Shown here in pieces: positions 33,415-42,679 of a stretch of DNA of 64,000 nucleotides. A program made the translations under genes and the position numbers. The DNA is from Pedobacter sp. Leaf216 (GTDB taxonomy: Bacteria > Bacteroidota > Bacteroidia > Sphingobacteriales > Sphingobacteriaceae), in contig NZ_LMKM01000003.1 of NCBI RefSeq assembly GCF_001421515.1, positions 188,966-252,965 on the forward strand, read 5' to 3'. The notes beneath the pieces are model-generated. The model worked only from the letters and a program-made list of their open reading frames with translations. It was not told the DNA's origin and did not search any database. The first letter of the stretch is position 1, and each line of letters begins with the position of its first letter.

Positions 33415-34044
33415 ATGAAAAATATAAAATTTGCACTCTTAGGGTTATTTATAGGATTGGCGGCATGTAAATCCAACACTAAATCAGGTGAAATCAAGGC
33501 TGATTCATCAGCTAAAACAACTGCTGCTTCAGTACAAACTTTAGATGAACGATTTTTAATTGTAGCTGGTCGTGCTGTTGGCGAAATTACGCTTGGCGAA
33601 GATATGGAGCAGGTTGGGAAAAAGTTAGGAAGGCCAAATGCAGGTGATGCCGCAATGGGAAAAGCCTGGGGCATTTGGTACAGCGATGATTCTACGGGGA
33701 AACAGCGCAACGAAATTGCCGTATATTCTTCCTATCGCGATACGAGCATGCGGATGAAAGATGTTAAACAAATCAGAATTACTTCAGATAAGTTTAAAAC
33801 CCGGGATGGCCTGACAGCTGGTAGCACGATTGAAGAAACAAAGAAGATGTTCCCAGCTATTGAAAAACTCTCAGCCTATTTAAATGCAGATAAAGATACT
33901 GTTGCCGTTTATGATGCTAAAAAAGAGGGCATAGGCTTTGAATTTTCAAATGGCAGAAGTATTTCCATCACTGTTCATCCCGTAAATACTTCGGTTAATG
34001 CTACTTACCTTACTTTGCATCCGGAGTGGAAGTTGATAGAATAA
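33415..34044 (+). CDS. Lipoprotein of unknown function
   Basis: The 209 residues have a lipoprotein signal peptide with lipobox GLAAC and Cys18. The mature protein starts with a Ser/Lys-rich linker and then a domain with a VGEITLGEDMEQVGKKLGRP segment; similar openings occur in bacterial proteins of the GLEDM/OmpA-associated kind, but I cannot name the family. Its last 25 codons (from about 33976) are repeated, without an open frame, in two further copies downstream. The original terminator now seems to lie some 900 bases away at 34944. Confidence 0.75.
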   Translation: MKNIKFALLGLFIGLAACKSNTKSGEIKADSSAKTTAASVQTLDERFLIVAGRAVGEITLGEDMEQVGKKLGRPNAGDAAMGKAWGIWYSDDSTGKQRNEIAVYSSYRDTSMRMKDVKQIRITSDKFKTRDGLTAGSTIEETKKMFPAIEKLSAYLNADKDTVAVYDAKKEGIGFEFSNGRSISITVHPVNTSVNATYLTLHPEWKLIE

Positions 34045-34197
34045 AAAAGAAGTTAATTAGCTCATAGCTCAATGGTTCATGGTCAATTGCTTGCGAGGAC
34101 ATATAACACGGTTATTGGCTATTTTACCATGGACCAGACAAATGATCTGGAGTTTTTCTGCCCATATTAAAGGAACAATATTGCTTATTTTTCTTTT

Positions 34198-34306
34198 GGG
34201 CGTTACCCAAGCTACGCAAGGGGCGGGCTTTTCAGGGCTGCGCTACGCTCCGGTACCGATGAAAAATCGGCACTGAACCCTTACAATCCCTAACGCAAAC
34301 CCCGCG
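34198..34306 (+). repeat. Dispersed hairpin element A, copy 1
   Basis: It opens with GGGCGTTACCCAAGCTACGC, has core CCGAT-GAAAA-ATCGG (34256-34270), and closes with CCCTTACAATCCCTAACGCA. It is almost identical to copy 2 (34811) and copy 3 (45453). Confidence 0.8.
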
Positions 34307-34810
34307 TTTAATGAAACCTATAATTGCAAAACCCCGCAGGTTATCTTGCTCTGCTGAGTTTATATTATTTATCCGGTCAATACTTGAGTTAATGCTACAT
34401 ACCTTAATTTGCATCCGGATTGGAAGTTGATAGAGTAGAAAGAAGTTAATTAGCTTATAGCTCAATGGTTCATGGTCAATTGCTTGCCGTAACATACATG
34501 GCTATCAGCTATTTACTATGGACTATTAACGATATATCCATTTTATAAATAACCTCGCAGGTTTTGGTGCTCTGCTATGTTTACATTATTTTCATCCGGT
34601 CAATACTTCGGTTAATGCTACTTACCTTACTTTGCATCCGGAGTGGAAGTTGATAGAATAGAAAAGAGGTTAATTAGATCATTGCTAAATGGTTCATGGT
34701 CCATTTCTTGCGGTTAAATATATGGCTATCAGCTATTTACTATGGACCAGACAAATGATCTGGTGTTTTTCTATCTATTTTAAAGGAACGATGTTGCTTA
34801 TTTTTCTTTT

Positions 34811-34918
34811 GGGCGTTACCCAAGCTACGCAAGGGCGGGCTTTTCAGGGCTGCGCTACGCTCCGGTACCGATGAAAAATCGGCACTGAACCCTTACAATC
34901 CCTAACGCAAACCCAGCG
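34811..34918 (+). repeat. Dispersed hairpin element A, copy 2
   Basis: Same borders as copy 1; core at 34868-34882. It lies in the third unit of the triplication, so it was probably copied together with the surrounding tail. Confidence 0.8.
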
Positions 34919-34943
34919 TTTAATGAAACCTGTTATTACAAAT

Positions 34944-34974
34944 CCCCGCAGGTTTTTTGGTCTGCGGGGTTTTA
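34944..34974 (+). terminator. Intact terminator at the end of the triplicated region
   Basis: CCCCGCAG (34944-34951) pairs with CTGCGGGG (34962-34969) and is followed by TTTT. The matching places in units 1 and 2 have lost the right arm. It may serve the lipoprotein gene and, weakly, the converging sppA. Confidence 0.75.
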
Positions 34975-34976
34975 TG

Positions 34977-36743
34977 TTATTTAATTACAGCTTCAAAAGG
35001 CATTCGGGCCTGAATTCCTGAACTTGCTATAACCTTTTTCATTTGCTGGTAAAGCATGTAATTGTCGCCAAGTTCTTGTTTAGTGTAATAGGTTTTAACC
35101 TTATCAGTACCTTCATCCATCAACGATTTCCATGGATCAATAACATCAGGGTATTCTACCACCTTATATTTTGTCAGTTTAGCTTTTTTAGCTGCTGCTT
35201 TAACCGCATCGTTAAAACTTCCTATTCTATCTGCTAAACCAATTTGTACGGCATCAGTTCCAATCCAAACGTGGCCACCGCCAATACTGTCGATATATGC
35301 TTTGCTTTTCTTTCTGCCATCGGCCACTCTGCTTACAAAACCGCTGTAAATCCGGTTCAATTCATTCTGAATAATAAATCGCTCACCTGCTGTCATAGGG
35401 CGGTTAGTAGCCATAATATCGGCATATTTACCTGTTTTAACCCCATCAAAGGTAATTCCTAACTTGTTGGTCATTAAGTTTTGAAAGTTAGGGATAATGC
35501 CAAACACACCAATAGAGCCAGTAATTGTATTTGGCTGAACAAAAATACTATCTGCTGCACAGCCGATGTAATAACCACCAGATGCGGCCACATCTCCAAA
35601 AGAGGCAATAACAGGTTTTTCTTTTTTGGTGAGTACAATCTCTCTCCAAATCACATCCGAAGCCAAAGCGCTACCTCCGGGAGAATTTACACGCAAAACA
35701 ACAGCTTTAATATCATCATCTAAACGTGCTTTTCTGATGGCTCTCGAAATACGTTCCGAACCTATCTGGTTATCAGAACCTTCGCCGCCATTAATTTCAC
35801 CATTTGCATAAATTACTGCTACTTTATCTTTTCCTTCACCGGTATCGGTGTTGTTTTTTGCATAATCGTTAATGCTAACCGAACGGATGTTTTCACCCCT
35901 GGTTCGGCCTGATAATCCTTTTAATTCTTCTAAAATCTGATCTTTATACTTTAATGCATCAATCATCTTAAAGTTTACCGCATCCTGTGGCTGTTGTACT
36001 TTATAGTTATCAGCAATGCTGTATAAACTGTCTTTTTCAATGTTTCTGCTCTGTGCAATGTCGCTTAAAAAAGTGTTATACAAACCACCAACATAAGCGG
36101 TAACCTGTTTGCGGTTATAATCGCTCATTTTATCCAAAATAAATGGCTCAACAGCACTTTTATAGTTTCCTACGCGGATAACCTGCATTTCTACACCAAC
36201 TTTTTCCAATGTTCCTTTAAAAAAAGTAAGTTCTGAGCTAAATCCTTTAAATTCTAATGCCCCCTCTGGATTTAAATATACTTTATCTGCTACTGATGCC
36301 AGATAATAAGCACCTTGTGTATATACTTCGCTATATGCGATAATTTTTTTATGTGATTTTTTAAAATCAATCAATGCATTCCTCACCTCGCGTAAGGTGG
36401 CATAACCAGCATTCGGACTGCTTACATTTAGGTAAATACATTTGATATTATCATCTGTTTTTGCTTTCTGTACCGCTTTTAAAAAGTCGTTTAAACCAAT
36501 GCCGTCTTTTTCTTCACTACCAACTATTGGCAGGTTTCCGAAAGGGTTTTTTGGTGTACGTTCTGTAATGGGCTGGTCTAAATTTAAAAACAGTACCGAA
36601 TTGTTCGATACTACAACTGTTTTATCGCTATCGATAGATGATATGGCACCTACAAAAATTACGAAGCAGATAATAAATATAATCACCATCGATAAGAAAA
36701 AGCCCAACATTGAGGCAAATAAATACTTAAAGAATTCTCTCAT
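34977..36743 (-). CDS. sppA: Signal peptide peptidase SppA, long form
   Basis: The 588-residue protein has one N-terminal membrane anchor (about 10-34) and two tandem S49 domains. The Ser/Lys dyad is split between them: Lys195 in VGNYKSAVEPF and Ser388 in DVAASGGYYIG, as in E. coli SppA (Lys209/Ser409). It degrades signal peptides left in the membrane after secretion. Its start faces folK across a 40-base gap holding a shared promoter region; a TATCTTTA on the minus strand is one base off the -7 consensus. Confidence 0.93.
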   Translation of the reverse strand: MREFFKYLFASMLGFFLSMVIIFIICFVIFVGAISSIDSDKTVVVSNNSVLFLNLDQPITERTPKNPFGNLPIVGSEEKDGIGLNDFLKAVQKAKTDDNIKCIYLNVSSPNAGYATLREVRNALIDFKKSHKKIIAYSEVYTQGAYYLASVADKVYLNPEGALEFKGFSSELTFFKGTLEKVGVEMQVIRVGNYKSAVEPFILDKMSDYNRKQVTAYVGGLYNTFLSDIAQSRNIEKDSLYSIADNYKVQQPQDAVNFKMIDALKYKDQILEELKGLSGRTRGENIRSVSINDYAKNNTDTGEGKDKVAVIYANGEINGGEGSDNQIGSERISRAIRKARLDDDIKAVVLRVNSPGGSALASDVIWREIVLTKKEKPVIASFGDVAASGGYYIGCAADSIFVQPNTITGSIGVFGIIPNFQNLMTNKLGITFDGVKTGKYADIMATNRPMTAGERFIIQNELNRIYSGFVSRVADGRKKSKAYIDSIGGGHVWIGTDAVQIGLADRIGSFNDAVKAAAKKAKLTKYKVVEYPDVIDPWKSLMDEGTDKVKTYYTKQELGDNYMLYQQMKKVIASSGIQARMPFEAVIK

Positions 36744-36783
36744 TTAAATGTTTTAATTTTGTGCTGTAAAGATATAAAAATAC

Positions 36784-37290
36784 ATGATGCTTAATAAAGC
36801 TTTAGAGTACCACACTGCTTATTTGTTACTTGGTGGAAATTTAGGGGATAGGGAAGGAAATTTAAAAAAAGCCATCGAACTTTTAAATGATAAAATTGGC
36901 AAGGTAACATCTGTTTCATCCCTTTATGAAACGGCTGCCTGGGGTAAAACCGATCAACCAGCTTTTTTAAACCAGGCGGTAGCGTTGGAAACTCATTTAA
37001 GTGCATTAGCAGTTTTGGATTTAGCGTTGGATATTGAACAGGAATTGGGCAGGGTTAGAAAAGATAAATGGGGCGAACGTTTGATTGACATTGACCTTAT
37101 CTTATTTGGAAATCAAGTCATCAATATTCCCGATAAACTTCAGGTGCCACATCCTCACATGCAAATAAGGAAATTTGTAATGGAACCCTTGGCAGAGATT
37201 GCACCAGATGTTGTACACCCTGTACTGGGCGAAACAATGCTATCAATATGCCGCAACATCGAAGATCAACTGGAGGTTAAAAAGCTTTGA
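36784..37290 (+). CDS. folK: 2-amino-4-hydroxy-6-hydroxymethyldihydropteridine pyrophosphokinase
   Basis: HPPK transfers pyrophosphate from ATP to the pterin in folate synthesis. The signatures are YLLLGGNLGDREGNL near the N-terminus, ELGRVRKDKWGER for the catalytic loop, and LIDIDLILFG, whose two Asp residues bind magnesium, followed by VPHPHMQIRKFVMEPLAEI. The length of 168 residues is standard. Two ATG codons stand side by side (36784, 36787). It is monocistronic and divergent from sppA. Confidence 0.94.
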   Translation: MMLNKALEYHTAYLLLGGNLGDREGNLKKAIELLNDKIGKVTSVSSLYETAAWGKTDQPAFLNQAVALETHLSALAVLDLALDIEQELGRVRKDKWGERLIDIDLILFGNQVINIPDKLQVPHPHMQIRKFVMEPLAEIAPDVVHPVLGETMLSICRNIEDQLEVKKL

Positions 37291-37402
37291 TTTTATAAAT
37301 TAATAATGATGATCTTCTGTTGATGTAAGTATAAGCGGAGTAAAAGGATTTTATTAATGAAAATCAAAAGAGATTACCTGCTCTGCTTGACCTTTTTCTT
37401 AA

Positions 37403-38098
37403 TTATACCTTATTATTCTCACTAGCTCCCTTAAAATGCAGAAAAGATAAAACAATATATAAAACCAGCACAAACGGAATTGCAGCAAATTTTAATGCGG
37501 CAATTAATACGGCTGATAGGATAAGAAAGATAAACTTAATTTTATTTTTTGCCCAGCTGAGATTGCTGAATTTTAATGAAAATATTTTGATTTCGCTTAC
37601 CAGTAAAAAACTCGTTATAGCAGTAATGGCGATAAGTAAAATACTGGAAGAAACAATTTGAGGATAATCTTTGGCAATAAAAGGCAATGAACAGATAAAT
37701 AAGGTATTCATTGGCGTATTTAAACCAATAAAATCTTCTGTCTGCCTTTCATCATTGTTGAATTTAGCCAAACGCAAGGCTGAAAAAATAGTAATCAGAA
37801 AACCTAAATAAGGGAGGTAATCAGATGAATAATCGCTTGCTTTTAAAAGGTGGAACATAATTACACCAGGTAAAAAACCAAAGCTTACCATATCTGCCAA
37901 AGAGTCGAGATCTTTACCGATTGCCGATTTAACATTTAATAAACGGGCAACCATTCCATCAAAAAAATCGAAAATTCCTGAAAAAATAACGAAATAAGCT
38001 GCGGTTTCTAAATTTCCTTTAAATGCAAAAACGATTCCGATACAGCCTGATAAAAGGTTTGCACAGGTAATCGCATTAGGGAGATGTTTTTTTAGCAT
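37403..38098 (-). CDS. pssA: CDP-diacylglycerol-serine O-phosphatidyltransferase
   Basis: The CDP-alcohol phosphatidyltransferase motif D-x2-D-G-x2-A-R-x8-G-x3-D-x3-D is complete, with Asp44, Asp47, Gly48, Ala51, Arg52, Gly61, Asp65 and Asp69. About six to seven membrane segments fill the 231 residues. The N-terminus KKHLPNAITCANLLSGCIGI is typical of the membrane-type PssA that leads to phosphatidylethanolamine. It lies downstream of rho on the same strand, 65 bases away. Confidence 0.88.
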   Translation of the reverse strand: MLKKHLPNAITCANLLSGCIGIVFAFKGNLETAAYFVIFSGIFDFFDGMVARLLNVKSAIGKDLDSLADMVSFGFLPGVIMFHLLKASDYSSDYLPYLGFLITIFSALRLAKFNNDERQTEDFIGLNTPMNTLFICSLPFIAKDYPQIVSSSILLIAITAITSFLLVSEIKIFSLKFSNLSWAKNKIKFIFLILSAVLIAALKFAAIPFVLVLYIVLSFLHFKGASENNKV

Positions 38099-38163
38099 GG
38101 GGTTGGGCGCTAGGCGCGTGGGGTTTGAAACGCTTTACTCCAAACCCCAAACGCTAAACTTAT

Positions 38164-39918
38164 TTAGCTATTCATCGAAATTAAGAACTCTTCGTTGCTT
38201 TTTGTTCCTTTAATTTGAGATTGAACAAATTCCATCGCTTCCTGACTGTTCATATCAGCAAGGTGGTTACGTAGAATCCATACACGTTGTAAAATATCTC
38301 TGTCAAGTAATAAATCATCACGGCGGGTACTCGATGCAGTAATATCGATAGCAGGGAAAATACGTTTGTTAGATAATTTACGGTCTAACTGTAACTCCAT
38401 GTTACCGGTTCCTTTAAATTCTTCGAAAATTACTTCGTCCATTTTAGAACCTGTATCGGTTAATGCAGTAGCTAAAATGGTTAATGATCCACCATTTTCG
38501 ATGTTACGTGCCGCACCAAAGAAACGTTTAGGTTTATGCAATGCATTTGCATCAACACCACCTGATAATATTTTACCTGATGCTGGTGCAGTTGTATTGT
38601 AAGCCCTTGCCAAACGGGTAATCGAATCTAAAAGGATTACCACATCATGGCCGCTTTCTACCAAACGTTTAGATTTTTCTAAAACAATATTGGCAATTTT
38701 AACATGGCGCTCGGCCGGTTCATCAAAAGTTGAGGCAATAACCTCAGCCCTAACACTGCGTGCCATATCGGTAACCTCTTCAGGGCGTTCATCAATCAAT
38801 AAAATAATTAAATAAACTTCCGGGTGGTTTTTGGCAATTGCATTGGCAACTTCTTTCAATAAATTGGTTTTACCTGTTTTTGGTTGCGCTACAATTAAAC
38901 CACGCTGTCCTTTACCAATTGGTGTAAATAAATCCATAATACGGGTAGAGTAGTTACTGTTATCCGTAAATAAATTTAATTTTTCGGTAGGGAAAAGCGG
39001 TGTTAAATAATCGAAAGGAACACGGTCGCGAACCTCGGCAGGGATTCTGCCATTGATGGTTTCAACACGAACCAATGGGAAATATTTTTCGCCTTCTTTT
39101 GGCGGACGGATGCTACCTTTTACAGTATCTCCGGTTTTTAAGCCAAAAAGTTTTATTTGCGACTGTGATACATAAATATCATCAGGAGAGGTTAAATAGT
39201 TATAATCTGCAGAGCGTAAGAAACCATAACCATCAGGCATAATTTCTAAAACACCCTCGTTTGTAATTACATTATCGAAATCAAGGTTTGAATAACTGTT
39301 TTCATTTTTGTGGTGATTGCCTCCGCCTGGTTGCTTTTGCGGGCGGTTTTCATCACGTTGTTGTTTTTCCTGTTTCTCTTTTGGCTCTTGTTTTTGTTTT
39401 GGCGCTACAGGCAGTACTTCTGCACTTTCTTCAATTAAAGCTGAGATGGGTTTTACACTTTCCTCAGATTCGACAATTCTGTCTGGCTGCTGATGGTGTT
39501 GCGGCTCATCAAACAAAGTTACGGCATCTCTTCTTCTTTCAATTGGAGCTGCAGGTTCATCTTTACTTAACCGTGCTCTCTTTTTAACTGGCTTATCTGC
39601 AACAACAGGTTTATCTGCTGCAACAGGCTTATCAGCCACGGTTGCGTTTTCTGCTACTGCTACAGAAGCGGCAGCGGCTGCAGCAACTTTAGAAGTTTTT
39701 GTAGCTTTTGTTTTAGGTGCAGGAGTTGCTGCAACAGGTTCAATTTCGCTATAAGGGTCTGCACCGGCTTTAGCGGCATTTATAATTTCTTGTTGGTGTA
39801 AAAGAACCTCAACAAGGTCGATTTTTCTTAGGGAGTCGGCACCTTCAATGCCATAGCTTTTTGCTAGCTCACGTAATTCTGTTGTGAGCTTATCATTTAA
39901 TTCTGTTTTACTAAACAT
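38164..39918 (-). CDS. rho: Transcription termination factor Rho with long disordered insert
   Basis: Rho is a hexameric RNA helicase that ends transcription. Domains in order: an N-terminal helical module (1-45; [18 protein letters not shown]), a low-complexity insert (about 50-210) rich in Ala, Lys, Pro, Gln and Glu, the RNA-binding cold-shock-like domain (about 215-300; [15 protein letters not shown]), and the RecA-like motor with [17 protein letters not shown] (336-351). The motor also has [16 protein letters not shown] and [13 protein letters not shown]. Without the insert the protein would be of E. coli size. The insert contains three ADKPV repeats. Inserts of this kind are typical of Bacteroidota Rho and, in B. 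thetaiotaomicron, promote condensate formation. Confidence 0.95.
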   Translation of the reverse strand: MFSKTELNDKLTTELRELAKSYGIEGADSLRKIDLVEVLLHQQEIINAAKAGADPYSEIEPVAATPAPKTKATKTSKVAAAAAASVAVAENATVADKPVAADKPVVADKPVKKRARLSKDEPAAPIERRRDAVTLFDEPQHHQQPDRIVESEESVKPISALIEESAEVLPVAPKQKQEPKEKQEKQQRDENRPQKQPGGGNHHKNENSYSNLDFDNVITNEGVLEIMPDGYGFLRSADYNYLTSPDDIYVSQSQIKLFGLKTGDTVKGSIRPPKEGEKYFPLVRVETINGRIPAEVRDRVPFDYLTPLFPTEKLNLFTDNSNYSTRIMDLFTPIGKGQRGLIVAQPKTGKTNLLKEVANAIAKNHPEVYLIILLIDERPEEVTDMARSVRAEVIASTFDEPAERHVKIANIVLEKSKRLVESGHDVVILLDSITRLARAYNTTAPASGKILSGGVDANALHKPKRFFGAARNIENGGSLTILATALTDTGSKMDEVIFEEFKGTGNMELQLDRKLSNKRIFPAIDITASSTRRDDLLLDRDILQRVWILRNHLADMNSQEAMEFVQSQIKGTKSNEEFLISMNS

Positions 39919-40343
39919 TCTAAATATATATGTTTCAAGAAATTTTTCATTTGTTTATAACGGATGTTTTCTGTTATAAATCTACACAGGCTTAAATATA
40001 TTTGTGTTAGCGTATGCCCGGCAGTTTCATTGTGTATAAGTTCTTAAGGCTATAAAACATTAAATGAGTTCATTAGAGAAAATGCTCACATTGTTTCATA
40101 ATTGTTTATAAGCTGAATAAAAAGCAAATTTTGCTTTTAAAAAATGGTAACAAAAAACAAGTCTTGATAAATTTTTCTGGGATATTCAGATAAACGGTTG
40201 AGAAATTATGTTGCAATTGTATGTATTTGAAACGTAATCTGCAAGCAAAAGTTTAAAATGTTTATAAAAATATTTCATGTGAGGATTATTTTGTCGCTCA
40301 GAAAACTTAAAAATCTTCATATTTGCAGCAAATAAGCCCATAT
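39919..40343. other. Intergenic region between rho and pyrF
   Basis: No gene is seen in these 425 AT-rich bases, which must hold the divergent promoters of rho and pyrF. An inverted repeat with arms TTATAAC (39955-39961) and GTTATAA (39973-39979) falls in the rho leader. A small hairpin, AAAAGCAAATTTTGCTTTT, lies near 40120. No exact TAnnTTTG box was found for either gene; CATATTTG just before pyrF is one base off. Confidence 0.5.
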
Positions 40344-41183
40344 ATGACCAAGCAACAACTTTTCGAGCAGATACAAAAAAAACGTTCTTTTTTATGTGTC
40401 GGATTAGATTCTTCGTTAGATAAGATTCCAAAACACCTGTTGAAGTACGAAAATCCAATTTTGGAATTCAATAAACAAATCATCGATGCAACAAAAGATC
40501 TGTGCGTAGCTTACAAACCAAATACTGCCTTTTATGAGTGTTATGGAAAAAAGGGTTGGGAAACATTAATAGAAACCTGGAAATATATTCCGGAAGATAT
40601 TTTTTCTATTGCAGATGCAAAACGTGGCGATATTGGCAACACTTCGGCCATGTACGCCGAAACATTTTTTAATGCTGCATCTTCCGAAATGAGTTTCGAT
40701 TCGGTAACTGTAGCACCTTATATGGGAAGCGATTCGGTTACTCCGTTTCTAACTTTCAAAAATAAATGGGTAATTCTATTGGCTTTAACATCAAATGCAG
40801 GCCATGCCGATTTTCAATTGCAGGAGATTAGTGAGGATAAACTTTTCGAAAAAGTAATTAAAACCTCCCAAACCTGGGCCACAGATGAACAGATGATGTA
40901 TGTTGTAGGGGCAACGCGTGGTGCCGCATTTGGCGATGTACGAAAACTTGCACCAGATCATTTTCTTTTGGTACCAGGTGTTGGCGCACAAGGTGGCGAT
41001 TTAAATGAAGTATGTAAATATGGATTAAATTCGCAATGTGGCTTACTGATCAACTCTTCTCGAGGAATTATTTATGCCGGTAATGGAGAAGATTTTGCCG
41101 AAAAAGCAAGGGAAGAAGCATTGAAACTGCAAAAAGAAATGGAGCAAATTCTCATTACTGCTGAACTAGTTAACCACAGATAA
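40344..41183 (+). CDS. pyrF: Orotidine 5'-phosphate decarboxylase, type 2
   Basis: PyrF makes UMP from OMP. The type 2 (long) branch is recognised from [16 protein letters not shown] at the N-terminus and the catalytic [20 protein letters not shown] segment with the D-x-K-x2-D array, then [15 protein letters not shown] start at the ATG at 40344 ([10 protein letters not shown]); an in-frame TTG lies seven codons upstream. The last four codons and stop (V-N-H-R) fall inside the left arm of the inverted repeat that flanks the GxxExxY pseudogene, so the natural C-terminus may have been altered by that insertion. Confidence 0.93.
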   Translation: MTKQQLFEQIQKKRSFLCVGLDSSLDKIPKHLLKYENPILEFNKQIIDATKDLCVAYKPNTAFYECYGKKGWETLIETWKYIPEDIFSIADAKRGDIGNTSAMYAETFFNAASSEMSFDSVTVAPYMGSDSVTPFLTFKNKWVILLALTSNAGHADFQLQEISEDKLFEKVIKTSQTWATDEQMMYVVGATRGAAFGDVRKLAPDHFLLVPGVGAQGGDLNEVCKYGLNSQCGLLINSSRGIIYAGNGEDFAEKAREEALKLQKEMEQILITAELVNHR

Positions 41184-41661
41184 AAAGGATAAACACATAT
41201 TTGGGTTTTCATCACTTGTGCTGAAATATTTCTAATAAATGGGTTTTATGGATAATTTAAATGAAATCACCGAAAAAATAATTGGAGCTGCATATAACGT
41301 TTCAAATACTTTGGGTAGTGGTTTTTTAGAAAAGGTGTATGAAAATGCACTGTTTGTTGAAATTAAAAAAGCTGGATTAATCGTCACAAAATAACATGCA
41401 TTGCAAGTTTTTTTATGATGATCAGGTTGTTGGAGATTATTTTGTAGACCTGTTTGTTAAAAATGAAGTTGTGATTGAATTAAAAACAGCTAAAGTAATA
41501 ACCGATATTCACCAGGCACAATTAATAAATTATTTGATCGCTTGTAACAGACAATGTGTTTTAATCATAAATTTTGGTATGCCCAGAGTCGAAATAAAAA
41601 GAATGCTCAGCGGTTACAACCTCTAGACTATCTGTGTTTATCTGTGTCCATCTCTGGTTAA
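41170..41661. mobile_element. Inverted repeats flanking the GxxExxY pseudogene
   Basis: The left arm (41170-41197) starts TTAACCACAGAT and ends GATAAACACA. The right arm (41631-41661), read in reverse complement, starts TTAACCAGAGAT and ends GATAAACACAGA. Together they bracket the broken gene as a cassette of about 490 bases. No transposase is present. A similar empty repeat lies at 31605. Confidence 0.55.
41248..41626 (+). pseudogene. GxxExxY family protein, broken by a nonsense codon and a frameshift
   Basis: The first part (MDNLNEITEKIIGAAYNVSN, then GSGFLEKVYENAL) contains the family motif G-F-L-E-K-V-Y. It stops at TAA (41392-41394) where CAA (Gln) is expected. Three codons later a run of seven T needs six to restore frame (VFYDDQVVGDY). 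The second part (from about 41396) runs intact to the stop at 41624-41626. Two independent lesions mean real decay, not a single sequencing slip. The family is small, of unknown biochemical role, and has a nuclease-like look in its second half (VDLFVKNEVVIELKTAK). Confidence 0.85.
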
Positions 41662-41674
41662 ACATATATCAATC

Positions 41675-42583
41675 ATGAAATCGAAAATAGATCTTAAACT
41701 TATTCTCGCCTTATTTGGCGTAGCGCTGATATGGGGTACAACGTACTTAGGAATTAGCGTAGCTGTAAAAAGTATTCCTGCCTGGTATGTTACCGCTATC
41801 CGTCAGGCAATAGCATCTTTAATTATTTTTGTGCTTTTAATTAAACAGAAAGAATTAAAATGGATCGGATGGACAAGCTTTAAAAGGCAGATACTTTTAT
41901 CGATATTAATGGTAGTAATTGCAAACGGAATGACTACTGTAGCAGAAAAAATCATTCCAAGCGGATTAGCTTCTCTGATTAATGCAACCTCTCCACTGCT
42001 TGTATTTATGGGTTGTGTGTTTTTGGGGATTCAAAAAGCAAGTTTAAAGGGCTTTATTGGCGTATTTATAGGTTTTTTAGGTATCGTTTTTATTTTTAGA
42101 GATGGTTTGAATGATTTACTTGAGCCCGGTTACCGGAACGGGATTTTATCTTTGGTTGTTGCTGTTTCAGGCTGGACAATCGGCACCATCTATTCAAAAA
42201 AACATAGCGGTAAACCACAATATATTTTCTTAAATCTATTTTATCAATTTGTATTTTCAGCCATCATTCAATTGGGTTTAGCCAAGATTTTTTCTGGCGA
42301 AGCCGATGTAAGTTCGTGGAAGATAGAAAGCATATTTGCAACGGTTTACCTGGCAGTTTTTGGTTCCGTTTTGGGCTATTTTTGCTACCATTACGCGCTT
42401 AAAAAAGTTTCTGCATCCGAAGTTTCTATCCTTACTTATTTCAATACCATCATTGCAATCTTTTTAGGCTGGCTCATTTTAAATGAAAAAGTAGGGTTGG
42501 ATTTAGTGGTGGCCACTGCTTTGATTATTGCCGGGGTATTTATAACCAATTATAAAAAGAAAATAAAAGTTATAGAAGCATAA
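41675..42583 (+). CDS. EamA/DMT-family transporter
   Basis: The 302-residue protein has ten hydrophobic segments in two five-helix repeats, as in the drug/metabolite transporter superfamily. The first repeat starts KLILALFGVALIWGTTYLGI, with the usual WG-x-x-(Y/F) motif, and the second contains SGWTIGTIYSKKHSG and AVFGSVLGYFCYHYALKKVS. The family exports metabolites, amino acids or drugs; the substrate cannot be told. It is transcribed alone, just after the right arm of the GxxExxY cassette. Confidence 0.9.
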   Translation: MKSKIDLKLILALFGVALIWGTTYLGISVAVKSIPAWYVTAIRQAIASLIIFVLLIKQKELKWIGWTSFKRQILLSILMVVIANGMTTVAEKIIPSGLASLINATSPLLVFMGCVFLGIQKASLKGFIGVFIGFLGIVFIFRDGLNDLLEPGYRNGILSLVVAVSGWTIGTIYSKKHSGKPQYIFLNLFYQFVFSAIIQLGLAKIFSGEADVSSWKIESIFATVYLAVFGSVLGYFCYHYALKKVSASEVSILTYFNTIIAIFLGWLILNEKVGLDLVVATALIIAGVFITNYKKKIKVIEA

Positions 42584-42679
42584 ACATGAATTGTATTATA
42601 ATAGATACTTAATAATACTTTACTACGACAAATAAATTTATTTAATACTACATTAAAGAATATTTCATTACTTTTAGGG

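Larger units (their letters stand above)
33976..34976 (+). repeat. Triplicated gene tail and 3' region
   Basis: Three units (about 33976-34371, 34372-34590 and 34591-34976) each begin with the end of the lipoprotein gene (ACTTCGGTTAATGCTAC...TTTGCATCCGGAG...GAAGTTGATAGA). Each continues with AGAAGTTAATTAG and AATGGTTCATGGT and closes with a C(C/T)CGCAGG...CTGC hairpin region. Units 1 and 3 carry a hairpin element A; unit 2 lacks it. Only unit 3 ends in an intact terminator. This accounts for the whole 932-base gap before sppA. Confidence 0.85.

Noticed and set aside
34079..34276. Open frames running through hairpin element A (also near 34689 and 45414)
   Set aside because: The frames are of different length in nearly identical copies and depend on the repeat; they are by-products of element A.
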